Shown here piece after piece: positions 26,732 to 36,051 of a stretch of 64,000 nt of DNA (position 1 is its first letter; each line of letters begins with the position of its first letter). The position numbers were made by a program, and so were the translations under genes. This stretch comes from Amycolatopsis keratiniphila subsp. keratiniphila (GTDB taxonomy: Bacteria > Actinomycetota > Actinomycetes > Mycobacteriales > Pseudonocardiaceae): assembly GCF_001620365.2 (NCBI RefSeq), contig NZ_LQMT02000010.1, positions 514,555-578,554 of the forward strand, in the 5' to 3' direction. Under the pieces are notes generated by a model. That model worked only from the letters and a program-made list of their open reading frames with translations, searched no databases and had not been told where the DNA came from.

Positions 26732-26783
26732 CAACCCGGGCGACAGTTCCCACACTCCGGGACCACGCGTCCCTGCCGCCGAC

Positions 26784-26836
26784 GTTGCGAAAGCCACTTT
26801 CGCAACGTTGAAGGTTGCGAAAGTGGCTTTCGCAAC
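26784..26836. repeat. 42-nt-core palindrome, copy b
   Basis: Two perfect 23-bp arms flank a 7-nt loop. Each arm is itself almost a palindrome (GTTGCGAAAG / CTTTCGCAAC), so the element is nested. The core from AAA at 26790 to TTC at 26831 is exactly 42 nt. It lies between leuB and the cimA promoter, in tandem with copy c. Confidence 0.8.
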
Positions 26837-26900
26837 ACACCCCAGGCAAGGGTTTCTTCACGGGCCTGCCACCGCGCCCCCATCGCACCCTCACGCAGCA

Positions 26901-26942
26901 AAGGGGCCCTTCACCGCATGAGATGCGGCGAAGGGCCCCTTC
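26901..26942. repeat. 42-nt-core palindrome, copy c
   Basis: AAGGGGCCCTTC and GAAGGGCCCCTT are perfect 12-bp arms. One mismatch separates them from inner CCGCAT/ATGCGG arms, with a 3-nt loop. The core is exactly 42 nt (AAG 26901 to TTC 26942). It lies 12 bp after the leuB stop and could terminate leuB. Nearly the same sequence occurs after ilvC (copy i). Confidence 0.8.
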
Positions 26943-26954
26943 AGCCCGAAGAAA

Positions 26955-27998
26955 CTACTGAGTGACCGGGCGCACGTTCGACGACACCAGTGCCGCCAGC
27001 CGGTCACCGATCGCGTGCGTCGCACCGGGCGAAGCCTGGTCGCGGGTCGCGAGGTCGAAGGCCACCGAGGCCTCGATCCGCCGCGCCGCTTCCTTCTGTC
27101 CCAAGTGGTCCAGCAGCAGCGAGACCGAGAGCACCGCGGCGGTCGGGTCGGCGAGACCCTGGCCCGCGATGTCCGGCGCGCTGCCGTGCACCGGCTCGAA
27201 CATGCTCGGGTTCCGCCGGGTGATGTCGAGATTCCCGCTCGCCGCCAGCCCGATGCCGCCGGTCACGGCGGCCGCCAGGTCGGTGATGATGTCGCCGAAC
27301 AGGTTGTCCGTCACCACGACGTCGAAGCGGGACGGGTCGGTCACCAGGTGGATGGTCGCGGCGTCCACATGGGAGTAGGCGACGGTCACCTCCGGGTGCT
27401 CCAGCGAGACCTCTTCGACGATCCGCGACCACAGCGAGCCCGCGTACTCCAGCACGTTCGTCTTGTGCAGGAGCGTCAGGTGCTTGCGAGGCCGCGCCTC
27501 GGCCCGGTTGAACGCGTCGGTCACCACACGCCGGACGCCGAACGCCGTGTTGACGCTGACCTCCGTCGCGATCTCGTTCTCGGTGTCCTTGCGCAGCAGG
27601 CCACCGTTGCCCGCGTACGGGCCTTCGGTGCCTTCACGCACGACGACCATGTCGATCTCGCCCGCCTCGGCGAGCGGTCCGCGCACCCCCGGGTACAACC
27701 GGGCGGGGCGCAGGTTCACGTGGTGGTCGAGCTCGAACCGGAGCCGCAGCAACAGGCCACGCTCCAGGATGCCGCTCGGCACCGTCGGGTCGCCCACCGC
27801 GCCCAGCAGGATCGCGTCGTGCTGACGGAGTTCACCGAGTACCGACTCCGGGAGCAGCTCACCGGTGGAGTGCCACCGGGCGGCGCCGAGGTCGTAGTTC
27901 GTGATCTCCGCCGTCGGTACGACCTCACCGAGCACCTTGAGCGCCTCGGAGACCACTTCGGGCCCGATCCCGTCTCCTGGGATCACCGCGAGCCGCAT
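26955..27998 (-). CDS. leuB: 3-isopropylmalate dehydrogenase
   Basis: The 347-residue enzyme starts '[19 protein letters not shown]', characteristic of LeuB. It contains the substrate Arg-rich helix region '[20 protein letters not shown]', the metal-binding '[16 protein letters not shown]' and the NAD site '[19 protein letters not shown]'. It oxidatively decarboxylates 3-isopropylmalate in leucine synthesis and, with citramalate-derived 3-methylmalate, can serve isoleucine synthesis. ATG 27998 is chosen because GGAGGTG lies 5-11 nt upstream. cimA follows in the same direction but has its own attenuated promoter. Confidence 0.95.
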   Translation of the reverse strand: MRLAVIPGDGIGPEVVSEALKVLGEVVPTAEITNYDLGAARWHSTGELLPESVLGELRQHDAILLGAVGDPTVPSGILERGLLLRLRFELDHHVNLRPARLYPGVRGPLAEAGEIDMVVVREGTEGPYAGNGGLLRKDTENEIATEVSVNTAFGVRRVVTDAFNRAEARPRKHLTLLHKTNVLEYAGSLWSRIVEEVSLEHPEVTVAYSHVDAATIHLVTDPSRFDVVVTDNLFGDIITDLAAAVTGGIGLAASGNLDITRRNPSMFEPVHGSAPDIAGQGLADPTAAVLSVSLLLDHLGQKEAARRIEASVAFDLATRDQASPGATHAIGDRLAALVSSNVRPVTQ

Positions 27999-28160
27999 CC
28001 ACACACCTCCGTAGACCAGGCCACCGGCAGTCCGGATGGCCCATCCGCAAGAAAACGCCAGCAGCGGAAGGTTACCGGCCGTAGCCCGGTAGCCGTAGCC
28101 GCACCACCCTTATGCCGGAACCTCCCACAGAGCGAGACAGCCGAAAGAGTGAAAACAAGA

Positions 28161-28200
28161 AGGGACGCCCTGGCGCAAAGCATGCCGCCAGGGCGTCCCT
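28161..28200 (-). terminator. Terminator after the subtilisin-like protease
   Basis: A perfect 15-bp stem (AGGGACGCCCTGGCG and its complement) with a 10-nt loop starts 34 nt after the protease stop. It is followed on the minus strand by a T-rich tract TTCTTGTTTT. This is a standard Rho-independent terminator, distinct from the 42-nt-core palindromes. Confidence 0.85.
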
Positions 28201-28234
28201 CACCTCATCGAACGCGGGTTATCGCACTATCGCG

Positions 28235-31200
28235 TCAGCCCACACCGATCGGCTGACGTCCGGTGTGCCGCCCGCCGTTGCCCGGCCGGTCGACACCCGT
28301 GTCGCCACCACCGTTGTTCGTCTGGATCTTCACCACGTTCGCCCGGTTGCCCGAGGCGTTGTGGTGCTCGATCGCCAGCAGGCCCAGCACGGTGTCCTGC
28401 GCGGCCGCGTTGCGGTTGACCACCAGCGCCGTGCCCGGCTTCGCGACGTAGCCCAGCGCGGAGTCGCCGCCGCCCTGGACGGTGTACGCGGGAGCCAAGG
28501 CGTCGAACGAAAGCGGCGTGCCGACGTAGTCGATCGTCGACGAGTCCGCACCCGGCGCCGCGTAGAACCCGGAGGTCCCGACGGTGTAGCTGATCTTGTG
28601 CGACGCGGCGTTCGGGTCGATGCCCAGCGCGGCGATGCTCACCGGCAGGACGACGACGTTGGTGTCGTACACGTTCGTGTCGACGTCGCCGAGCTGGCCG
28701 TTGATCGGCTGGATGTCCACCTGCGGGAAGCCCGGCTTCAGCGCCACGGTGACCGCCACGAGGACGTCGGTCGACGTCACCTTGGTCACATAGGTCTCGA
28801 AGTCCGGCTGCCCGTCGCCCGTGGTGTCGATGTCCACGAACGGCGAGGTGTTGCTGCCCAGGTTGGCCAGGTCGCTCCAGGTGGTGAGACCGAAGGCCAG
28901 CAACGCGTTCTCCGGCTCACCCTGCGCCTTGGCCAGCGGAGCGGTCGACGCCGCGCCGATGTAGCGCAGGTCGGCGCCCTTGGCGGTCTGGTTCAGCGTG
29001 CAGTCGGTCGTGACGTCGCCGTCGCATTCCGGCAGCTGCGGGGATTCCGCCTGCAGTTCGAGCACGCTGATCAGCGAGCGGTACCGCTGCGCACCGGAAC
29101 CCTGATCCACACCCTTGCCGGTCAGGTTCAGCACGGCCTGGTTCTGGCCGGCGCCGAAGTTGACGTTGCCCGGGGTGTTGATGGACGAGACGGGCTTCGG
29201 CGCGGAGTACACCGAAAGCCGCAGCGGAACGGTCGTGCCGCTCTTCGGGGTGAACGCGATCCGGCCGGAGGCGTCCGCCACGAACTGGCGGGCGAGGCCG
29301 ACCTGCGTGGCCGCCATGGTCGGATCCATGACCTTGCGGAGCGCCTTGGGGTCGGCGATCTTCAGGGTCACCTTCACCAGCGCGATACCGCGCGGGCTCA
29401 GCTTCACCGTCGGCTTGTCCACTGTGTACTCGACACCGGGGAGCGAGTTCACGGCTTCGTAGCCCACCGAGTACTCGACCGGCTTGATGCCCTTGTTGAC
29501 CACCTTGACCGTCTTGGTCAGGGTGACCGGACCGCCCGCTTCGACGACGCCGAAGTTGACCGAGACGAAGCCGGGGTTGTCGACGACGTAGGCCAGGACC
29601 TGGTTGTCCAGCGCGGCCTTCGCGTCGATCCGGCCACTGCCGACGCGCTGCGGACCGTAGACCCGGCCCGACGCGTCACGGATGTCGTGGCCGGCGGTGT
29701 TGATGACCGAGGCCTTGACCTCCTCGACCGACCAGTCCGGGTGCGCCTGACGGATCAGGGCGGTGATACCCGAGGTGTGCGGAGCCGCCATCGACGTACC
29801 CGAGATGACCAGGCGACCGGACCCGCTGCCGCTCAGCGCGGACGCGATCGAGTCACCGGGCGCCGCGACGTCCGGCTTCACGGCCGGGCCGCGCCCGCCA
29901 CGCGAGGTGAACGAGCTCGGGGTGTCCACAATGGACTGATCGGTGGTCGGCACGGACACGCGGCCCTTGCCGGTCATGCGGACCTGCAGCGTGCCCGCGG
30001 CCACCGCGGGGCGGACCGAGGCGGTCGCGCTGCCGGTCAGCTGGAACGTCGGCAGGGCCGCGTTGCCCGCGATACCCGCCGTGAAGTGCTCCAGCGTCGA
30101 GGAGAACAGCGCACCCTTGGCGCCGGCCGCCTGCGCGTTGTTCGAACGGGCGCCCGAACCGCAGGCGCGGGTCGCGTCGTTGTCGTCCCATTCGAGGAAC
30201 ACGATCTTGCCCGCGGCCTTGGCCTTGTCGGCCTCGGAGTACGGCTTGCAGCCGGCGGCGTTGTCGGCCGACAGCGTGACCACCGGCGCGGTGACGTCGA
30301 GCGTGTCGTAGGTCGCGTAGTTCTGGCTGAACTGGCCGGTCTTCGCGCCCTTCACGCCGTCGGGAGCGACGGCTTCGACGGCGTCGCGAAGGACGGACGC
30401 GTCACGGCTGCTGGCGACGGTCAGCGCCTCGGGCGTGTTGCCCGGTGCGCCGCCGACGTCGTTGAGGTCGCCGCCGTTGCCCGCGGAGAACACCGGGACG
30501 ACGTTGTTCGCGGCGATCTTGCGCACGAACAGCGAGTCCGGGTCGTCCGGGGTGGCGAAGTCGCCGCCCAGCGACAGGTTGACCACGTCGAGGTGGTCGG
30601 TGAAGTCGCCGTCGCCGTCCGGGTCGAGCGACCAGTCGAGTGCCTGCGAGGTGACGTTGGTCGAGCCGTCGCAGCCGAAGACCTTGATGGCGTACAGCAG
30701 GGCCTTGGGCGCGGTGCCCGGGCCGATCTGCATCGCTTCGATCTTCTTCTTGTTCAGCTTCTTGTAGTCACCGGTGAAGGTCTTGCCCGCCTCGTCCACA
30801 CCGAATCCGGCGACCGTGCCCGCGACGTGCGTGCCGTGGTGGCCGCACGAGATCGGGTTGGGGTCCGGCTTCGGGGTGTTGAGGGCCGGGTCGTCGCTGC
30901 CCGAGTCGTAGACGTCGCCGACCAGGTCGATACCGCCGACGACCTTGTCGGTCGGGAAGGCGGGGGTGGCCTGGTCGCGGTTGATCGCCTTGTACGCCTC
31001 GGCCGTCCCCGGACCGCCGAAGGTGGCGTGGGTGTAGTCGATGCCGTCGTCGATCACGCCGACGCGGATGCCGTCGCCGTAGCGGCCGGTCTGCTGCCAC
31101 GACGCGAGCGTGTTGGTCAGCTGGACCGCGCTGGAGTTGGTGCGGGTCTTGGGGACCACCTTCTTGACCGAGACGACGTCCGGCCGCTTCGCCAGCTCGC

Positions 31201-31639
31201 GGATCTTCGCCGCGTCGGCCGTGACGACCGCTCCGGCGACCGCGTTGGCGGTCTGGGTGACCAGCTGGGTGCCGGCGTCGGCGGCCTTGAGCTGACCGAC
31301 GACGGAGTCCACCGTCGCGGCCGCGGCGGCCTTGGCGTCCTTCGCGGCCTTCTTCGCCTTCTCCTTGCCGGCGCCCTTGTTCTGCTCGGCGTTGAAGGCG
31401 TCGACGGCGGGCTGCTTGGCCAGCTCGACGAACGCGGTGATCTGCCCCTGGGCGGCCTTGAGCTTCGGCTCGACCTTCCCCTGGAATCCGTTACGGTCGA
31501 TCTTCGCCGGCGTGACACCGTCCGCGAGGGGGACATCCTGCGCGGCTGCGGTCGCCCCGGTCACGGACGTCGCGAGCAACGCGGCGAAGACCGCGGCCGA
31601 TGAGCGGATGGCCCACCGGGGTACGCGGGATCTGTTCAT
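28235..31639 (-). CDS. Secreted subtilisin-like serine protease (S8) with I9-type propeptide and PA insert
   Basis: The 1134-residue protein has a signal peptide (residues 1-33). A propeptide up to about residue 165 with an Ala/Lys-rich helix follows. The S8 domain has Asp197 ('VGVIDDGIDYTH'), His268 ('CGHHGTHVAG') and Ser616 ('SGTSMAAPHTSG'). Between His and Ser a PA domain is inserted (about residues 440-560, 'KIVFLEWDD'). A long C-terminal region of beta-sandwich type follows to the end, probably for attachment or substrate binding. It acts outside the cell. The start has GAGGG upstream. It is monocistronic, with its own terminator. Confidence 0.93.
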   Translation of the reverse strand: MNRSRVPRWAIRSSAAVFAALLATSVTGATAAAQDVPLADGVTPAKIDRNGFQGKVEPKLKAAQGQITAFVELAKQPAVDAFNAEQNKGAGKEKAKKAAKDAKAAAAATVDSVVGQLKAADAGTQLVTQTANAVAGAVVTADAAKIRELAKRPDVVSVKKVVPKTRTNSSAVQLTNTLASWQQTGRYGDGIRVGVIDDGIDYTHATFGGPGTAEAYKAINRDQATPAFPTDKVVGGIDLVGDVYDSGSDDPALNTPKPDPNPISCGHHGTHVAGTVAGFGVDEAGKTFTGDYKKLNKKKIEAMQIGPGTAPKALLYAIKVFGCDGSTNVTSQALDWSLDPDGDGDFTDHLDVVNLSLGGDFATPDDPDSLFVRKIAANNVVPVFSAGNGGDLNDVGGAPGNTPEALTVASSRDASVLRDAVEAVAPDGVKGAKTGQFSQNYATYDTLDVTAPVVTLSADNAAGCKPYSEADKAKAAGKIVFLEWDDNDATRACGSGARSNNAQAAGAKGALFSSTLEHFTAGIAGNAALPTFQLTGSATASVRPAVAAGTLQVRMTGKGRVSVPTTDQSIVDTPSSFTSRGGRGPAVKPDVAAPGDSIASALSGSGSGRLVISGTSMAAPHTSGITALIRQAHPDWSVEEVKASVINTAGHDIRDASGRVYGPQRVGSGRIDAKAALDNQVLAYVVDNPGFVSVNFGVVEAGGPVTLTKTVKVVNKGIKPVEYSVGYEAVNSLPGVEYTVDKPTVKLSPRGIALVKVTLKIADPKALRKVMDPTMAATQVGLARQFVADASGRIAFTPKSGTTVPLRLSVYSAPKPVSSINTPGNVNFGAGQNQAVLNLTGKGVDQGSGAQRYRSLISVLELQAESPQLPECDGDVTTDCTLNQTAKGADLRYIGAASTAPLAKAQGEPENALLAFGLTTWSDLANLGSNTSPFVDIDTTGDGQPDFETYVTKVTSTDVLVAVTVALKPGFPQVDIQPINGQLGDVDTNVYDTNVVVLPVSIAALGIDPNAASHKISYTVGTSGFYAAPGADSSTIDYVGTPLSFDALAPAYTVQGGGDSALGYVAKPGTALVVNRNAAAQDTVLGLLAIEHHNASGNRANVVKIQTNNGGGDTGVDRPGNGGRHTGRQPIGVG

Positions 31640-31881
31640 GAGTACGTGCCCTCACTCGAGGCCTTGACTCGGAACCTGCCTGCCGCTCGAACACACCCCC
31701 GACGGTGAGCCCCGGCGCCGCGCCGTGCCCTTGACGGCGCGATGGTTCGGCCTCGCCGGAAGAACCTATCGGGGGACCAGCCCGACTTCAGTAGGCATTT
31801 TTCACCGTTATTGAATCTTGCTCTGCGATCTCGCGAACCCCGCACACACAACAACCGCAGTTAGTCGGCTAATTGCGGAAT

Positions 31882-31936
31882 GCGCGTGAAGGCCCCCTTC
31901 CCTCGACTCAGCCGAGGGAAGGGGGCCTTCACGCGC
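31882..31936. repeat. 42-nt-core palindrome, copy d
   Basis: Perfect 24-bp arms with a 7-nt loop; core AAG 31889 to TTC 31930 is exactly 42 nt. The element lies 10 bp after the serA stop, on the 3' side of serA. The rest of the gene-free stretch 31640-31881 should hold the protease promoter, where I see nothing else definable. Confidence 0.85.
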
Positions 31937-31946
31937 TAATCGGAGG

Positions 31947-33545
31947 TCAGCCGAAGTTGACCGCGCGGATCGTGTGCGCGCCCACGGTGGCGCCGATCGG
32001 CTCCAGCAGGTGCGAGTCGACGGAACGGTCCACGCGCAGCAGCATGACCGCGTCCGCGCCGTCGGTGGTCTGGCTGATCTGCGCGGCCTCGATGTTGAGG
32101 CCCGCCTCGCCGAGCAGCGTGCCGACGCGGCCCATGATGCCCGGGCGGTCCGGGTATTCGAGCAGCAGCACGTTGCCTTCGGCGCGCAGATCGAAGTGAC
32201 GGCCGTTGACCTCGACCAGCTTCTCGACCTCGTCCTTGCCGGTGACCGAACCGGACACCGAAAGGGTCGAGCCGTCGGCGTGGACCGCGCGGACGGTGAC
32301 CAGGCTGCGGAACTTGGGGCTTTCGGTCTCGGTGACCAGATCGACCTGGACACCCAACTCTTCGGCCACACGCGGCGCGTTCACGAAGGTGACCTGGTCC
32401 TCGACGACGCCGGAGAACACACCGCGCTCGGCCGCGAGCGGCAGCACGCTGACGTCCTCGGCCGCCAGCTCGCCCTTGACCACGACGGTGACCGAGGCCG
32501 GGGCCTTCGGGTTCAGCGCGGTCAGCACGGTGCCGAGCTTCTGGGTGAGCGAGAGGTACGGCCGGACGTGCTCGCCGACCGTGCCGCCGCCCGCGACGTT
32601 CACCGCGTCCGGCACGAAGTCGCCGCGCAGCGCGAGCAGCACGGACTTCGCGACGTCGGTGCCCGCGCGGTCCTGCGCCTCGGCGGTCGACGCGCCCAGG
32701 TGCGGGGTGACGACGACGTTCGGCAGGCCGAACAGCGGGCTCTCGGTGGTGGGCTCGGTGACGAACACGTCGATACCGGCACCGCCGACGTGGCCGGAGC
32801 TGACCGCGTCCGCCAGCGCCTGCTCGTCGATGAGGCCACCGCGCGCGGCGTTGACGATGATGACGCCCTGCTTGGTCTTCTTCAGCGCCTCGGCGCCGAT
32901 GAGGCCCTTGGTCTCCGGGGTCTTCGGCAGGTGGATGGAGATCGCGTCGGCGCGCTCCAGCAGCTCGTCCAGCGTGACCAGCTCGATGCCGAGCTGCGCG
33001 GCGCGGGCGGCCGAGACGTAGGGGTCGTAGGCGATGATCTTGGTGTCGAACGCGGCGAGCCGCTGCGCGAACAGCTGGCCGATCTTGCCGAGGCCGACCA
33101 CACCGATGGTCTTGCCCTGGATCTCGACGCCGGAGTAGGCGCTGCGCTTCCACGCGCCGCCCTGGAGGCTCTGGTCCGCGGCCGGGACCCGGCGGGCGAC
33201 GGCGAGCAGCAGCGCGACGGCGTGCTCGGCGGCGGAGACGATGTTCGACGTCGGCGCGTTGACGACCAGCACACCGCGTTCGGTGGCGGCGGGGACCTCG
33301 ACGTTGTCCAGCCCGACGCCGGCGCGGGCGACGACCTTGAGCGAAGTGGTGGCGCCGAGGACCTCGGCGTCGACCTTGGTCGCGGACCGCACGAGCAGCG
33401 CGTCCGCCGTCTTCACGGCTTCGAGCAGCGCGGGGCGGTCCGTGCCGTCCACATGCTGGACCTCGACCTCGTCGGAGAAGACACTCAGCACGGAAGGCGC
33501 GAGCTTCTCGGCGATGAGGACGACGGGCTTGTTCGGCTTGGTCAC
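31947..33545 (-). CDS. serA: D-3-phosphoglycerate dehydrogenase
   Basis: The 532-residue protein is a long-form (actinobacterial type) SerA. It has substrate/NAD domains with 'KTIGVVGLGKIGQLFAQRL' (NAD Rossmann motif), catalytic Arg ('NAARGGLID'), Glu and His ('VVTPHLGAS'), an intervening ASB domain, and a C-terminal ACT domain ('LLLEYPDRPGIMGRVGTLLG') that binds serine for feedback inhibition. It catalyses the first step of serine synthesis. GTG 33545 is chosen for the GGGAG 8-12 nt upstream; longer frames add unrelated residues. It lies between leuB and ilvC, an order common in Actinobacteria. Confidence 0.95.
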   Translation of the reverse strand: MTKPNKPVVLIAEKLAPSVLSVFSDEVEVQHVDGTDRPALLEAVKTADALLVRSATKVDAEVLGATTSLKVVARAGVGLDNVEVPAATERGVLVVNAPTSNIVSAAEHAVALLLAVARRVPAADQSLQGGAWKRSAYSGVEIQGKTIGVVGLGKIGQLFAQRLAAFDTKIIAYDPYVSAARAAQLGIELVTLDELLERADAISIHLPKTPETKGLIGAEALKKTKQGVIIVNAARGGLIDEQALADAVSSGHVGGAGIDVFVTEPTTESPLFGLPNVVVTPHLGASTAEAQDRAGTDVAKSVLLALRGDFVPDAVNVAGGGTVGEHVRPYLSLTQKLGTVLTALNPKAPASVTVVVKGELAAEDVSVLPLAAERGVFSGVVEDQVTFVNAPRVAEELGVQVDLVTETESPKFRSLVTVRAVHADGSTLSVSGSVTGKDEVEKLVEVNGRHFDLRAEGNVLLLEYPDRPGIMGRVGTLLGEAGLNIEAAQISQTTDGADAVMLLRVDRSVDSHLLEPIGATVGAHTIRAVNFG

Positions 33546-33646
33546 GATACGGCTCCCACTATCTGGTCTGTGCCTGCGACTCACTGTTGACGGTCACGCC
33601 GTTGTGCCCGGTTGCGCCGCAGTTTAGACCTGGTGACAGGGGATTG

Positions 33647-34213
33647 TTAACTCGCCCGTAATCCCGCGAAAACGAGCTCGAGGAGCCGTTCGAGGCCCTT
33701 GTCACCCGAAAGGTGTTCGCTGGCCCAGGAAAGCGCGTGCAGCAGCACCAGTAATTCGTGCACTGTGACGTCGGCCCGGAGCTCACCCGAGGCCTTCGCC
33801 CTTTCCACCAGTTGGGACACCTGGTCCCGCATCGCGTGACATGACGCGTACAGCGGCGAGGTCTCGTCGTTGAGGACGTCGACCATCAGCTCGGGCAGTC
33901 CCCGGTAGCGCGCCGACTGTTCACCCATCCCGGCGAACCAGGCCTTCAACGCCTCCACCGGCTCCGGGGAGCCCAGCAGCTCGCGAGCCGCCCCGGCCTG
34001 CGCGTCGAAGCCCTCACGGAGCACCGTCTCGACCAGCGCCTCCCTCGTCGGGAAGTGCCGGTAGAGCGTTCCGATGCCGACTCCGGCCCGGCGCGCGATC
34101 TCTTCCAGGGACGCCTCGACCCCGTTCGAGGCGAAGGCGCGTCTCGCCTCTTCGAGGAGGCGCTCGTAGTTGCGCCGGGCGTCCGCCCGCAGCGGCTTCT
34201 TCTGGATGTCCAT
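33647..34213 (-). CDS. TetR family regulator of the adjacent LLM oxidoreductases
   Basis: The 188-residue protein has a TetR helix-turn-helix at about residues 15-60 ('RRAFASNGVEASLEEIARRA', 'GVGIGTLYRHFPTREALV') and an all-helical ligand domain. It is divergent from two LLM-type oxidoreductases. Two copies of a CGGAGGC-type palindrome lie in the 96-bp region between them, one of them inside the predicted promoter. This supports repression of the oxidoreductase operon, and probably of itself. Confidence 0.9.
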   Translation of the reverse strand: MDIQKKPLRADARRNYERLLEEARRAFASNGVEASLEEIARRAGVGIGTLYRHFPTREALVETVLREGFDAQAGAARELLGSPEPVEALKAWFAGMGEQSARYRGLPELMVDVLNDETSPLYASCHAMRDQVSQLVERAKASGELRADVTVHELLVLLHALSWASEHLSGDKGLERLLELVFAGLRAS

Positions 34214-34232
34214 CGCGCTCCCGAGCCTAGTC

Positions 34233-34288
34233 TCGACAAATCGGAGGCAGCCTCCGTATAGTCGGGCGACGTAAGCGGAGGCAGCCTC
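34233..34288 (+). promoter_or_regulatory. Promoter with two TetR-type operators
   Basis: A -35 TCGACA (34233-34238) and -10 TATAGT (34257-34262) are spaced 18 bp. The palindrome CGGAGGCaGCCTCCG (34242-34256) fills the spacer. A second copy, CGGAGGCAGCCTC (34276-34288), lies downstream, with centres 34 bp apart. Binding at the first site would block RNA polymerase directly. Confidence 0.7.
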
Positions 34289-34309
34289 ATGTTAGCTGGG
34301 GAGACGGAA

Positions 34310-35218
34310 ATGGCCTTGATCGAAGAAACCCGGGACCGGCTGGGAGCGGTGGGTGTCTGGCTGCCGGTCGGCATGTTCACGCCGACACCGGACGAGGAAC
34401 GGCGGGCGATGCGACGTCTGGAGGAGCTGGGTTACCGCACCGTTTGGGGAGGCGAGGGGCCTGGCAACCGGGAGCTGTTCGCCTACAGCGCCATCACGCT
34501 CGCGGCCACCGAACGGGTGGTGGTCGGCACCGGGATCGCGAACATCTGGTCGCGGCCCGCGTACACCGCCCACAGCGGCGGGCGGACGCTCGCGCAGGCG
34601 TTCCCCGGCCGGTTCGTGCTCGGCGTCGGGATCGGACACTCGTATCAGGCGGCGAAGGCGGGCTCGGACTACCGGCCGCTCGACCAGACTCGCGACTACC
34701 TCACGGCCATGGCCGCGGCGGCGGATGAATTCCCTTCGCCGGTCCCGTTCCCGCGTGTCCTGGCCGCCGTCGGGCCGAAGATGCTCGAACTCGCGAGGGA
34801 TCTCACGGACGGGGCGCATCCGTTCGCCCAGCCCTTCGAGCACACGCCGTACTCGCGCGCAATCCTCGGCCGGGACAAGCTGCTCATCCCCACCCATTCC
34901 GTTCTGCTCGGCGACCGCGAACAGGCGCGGAAGAGCGTGGCGAGGGACATCGGACTGATGAAGCAGTACGGCATCCCGCACTATTTCAAGGGCTGGAAGC
35001 GGCTCGGCTACACCGACGCGGACATCGACGACGTCAGCGACCGGCTCGTGGACGGGCTGACCGCGTGGGGCGACGAAGAGCGGATCGCCGGGCGGCTCAA
35101 GGAACTCGTGGACGCCGGCGCGGACACCGTGCTCGTCAATCCGGTCGGGGATGACCTCGCGTCCATCGTGGACCAGCTGGAACGGCTCGCCCCGGCACTG
35201 ACGGCGGTGACCCGATGA
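34310..35218 (+). CDS. LLM-class F420-dependent oxidoreductase
   Basis: The 302-residue protein has the luciferase-like TIM-barrel features: 'LGAVGVWLPVGMF', 'LEELGYRTVWGGEG', 'VGTGIANIWSRPAYTAHSG', 'AFPGRFVLGVGIGH' and a C-terminal 'LKELVDAGADTVLVNPVG'. This group usually reduces or oxidises small molecules with coenzyme F420. ATG 34310 is preferred to ATG 34289 because GGGGAG precedes it. Its TGA overlaps the next ATG (35215-35218), so the two LLM proteins are coupled and may form a heteromeric enzyme or act in series. Control is probably by the divergent TetR protein. Confidence 0.9.
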   Translation: MALIEETRDRLGAVGVWLPVGMFTPTPDEERRAMRRLEELGYRTVWGGEGPGNRELFAYSAITLAATERVVVGTGIANIWSRPAYTAHSGGRTLAQAFPGRFVLGVGIGHSYQAAKAGSDYRPLDQTRDYLTAMAAAADEFPSPVPFPRVLAAVGPKMLELARDLTDGAHPFAQPFEHTPYSRAILGRDKLLIPTHSVLLGDREQARKSVARDIGLMKQYGIPHYFKGWKRLGYTDADIDDVSDRLVDGLTAWGDEERIAGRLKELVDAGADTVLVNPVGDDLASIVDQLERLAPALTAVTR

Positions 35219-36051
35219 GCGTCGGCATCTGGACGTTCGCGTTCGACGGCAAGGAAATCGGCGAAGTCCGCGAGGCGGCCGCGGAAGTCGAGGAGCTCGG
35301 TTTCGACACCTTGTGGTTCGGGGAGTACCTGGGCCGGGAGGCGTTCACGCAGGCAGGCCTGCTGCTCGCGGCGACGTCCCGGCTGACCGTCGCCACCGGG
35401 ATCGCGCGGTTCTCGCATCGGGCACCCGTCGCGGCGGCCGCCGCCGAGCGAACCCTCGCCGAGGCCTATCCCGGCCGATTCGTCCTCGGACTCGGCGGGC
35501 ACCTTCCGGGTGCGAAGCCGCTGGAGGGGATGCGCGGCTATCTCGACGAGATGGACCGGACCGAACTGTCCACACCGGACTCCCCACGCCGGCGCGTGCT
35601 GGCGGCACTGGGACCGAAGATGCTCTCCCTGGCCGCGGAACGCACCGATGGGGCGCATACGTACTTCGTCCCCGTCGAGCACACCGCGCTGGCGCGGGAG
35701 ACCATCGGGCCTTCGGCCTTCCTCGCCGTCGAGCAGGCCGTCGTACTGGGATCGGACCGGGAGATCGCGCGGCGGCACGTGTCGATGTACCTGGATCTGG
35801 CGGCCCACCATCAGGCGAATCTGCGGCGGTTCGGATTCACCGAAGAGGATTACGGCTCCGACAAGCTGGTGGACGCGCTGGTCGCGGTCGGGGAGGACGA
35901 GATAGACGCGCGGGTGCGCGCGCACCTGGACGCCGGGGCGGATCACGTCTGCCTGCAGGTCCTGACCGGCGACGAGCGGATCCCGCTGGCCGAATGGCGG
36001 GTTCTGTCGGGGGTCGGGGGTAGCGTGCGGGAGCGTGACGTCACCGGCTGA
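35215..36051 (+). CDS. LLM-class F420-dependent oxidoreductase (second)
   Basis: The 278-residue paralogue of the preceding gene shows 'VEELGFDTLWFGEYLG', 'VATGIARFSHRAP', 'AYPGRFVLGLGGHLPG' and 'VRAHLDAGADHVCLQVL'. It is shorter than the first by about 25 residues. The ATGA overlap couples it to the first LLM gene, and its 3' end overlaps the ankyrin gene by 17 bp. Its substrate is not readable. Confidence 0.9.
   Translation: MSVGIWTFAFDGKEIGEVREAAAEVEELGFDTLWFGEYLGREAFTQAGLLLAATSRLTVATGIARFSHRAPVAAAAAERTLAEAYPGRFVLGLGGHLPGAKPLEGMRGYLDEMDRTELSTPDSPRRRVLAALGPKMLSLAAERTDGAHTYFVPVEHTALARETIGPSAFLAVEQAVVLGSDREIARRHVSMYLDLAAHHQANLRRFGFTEEDYGSDKLVDALVAVGEDEIDARVRAHLDAGADHVCLQVLTGDERIPLAEWRVLSGVGGSVRERDVTG

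Noticed and set aside
28005-28160. Leucine leader peptide before leuB
   Set aside because: No short frame with a run of Leu codons followed by a terminator hairpin was found in this region.
28112-31603. Very long open frame on the plus strand opposite the subtilisin-like protease
   Set aside because: Its translation is low-complexity Arg/Val/Gly-rich with no domain, and it mirrors the real protease codons on the other strand, as expected in GC-rich DNA.
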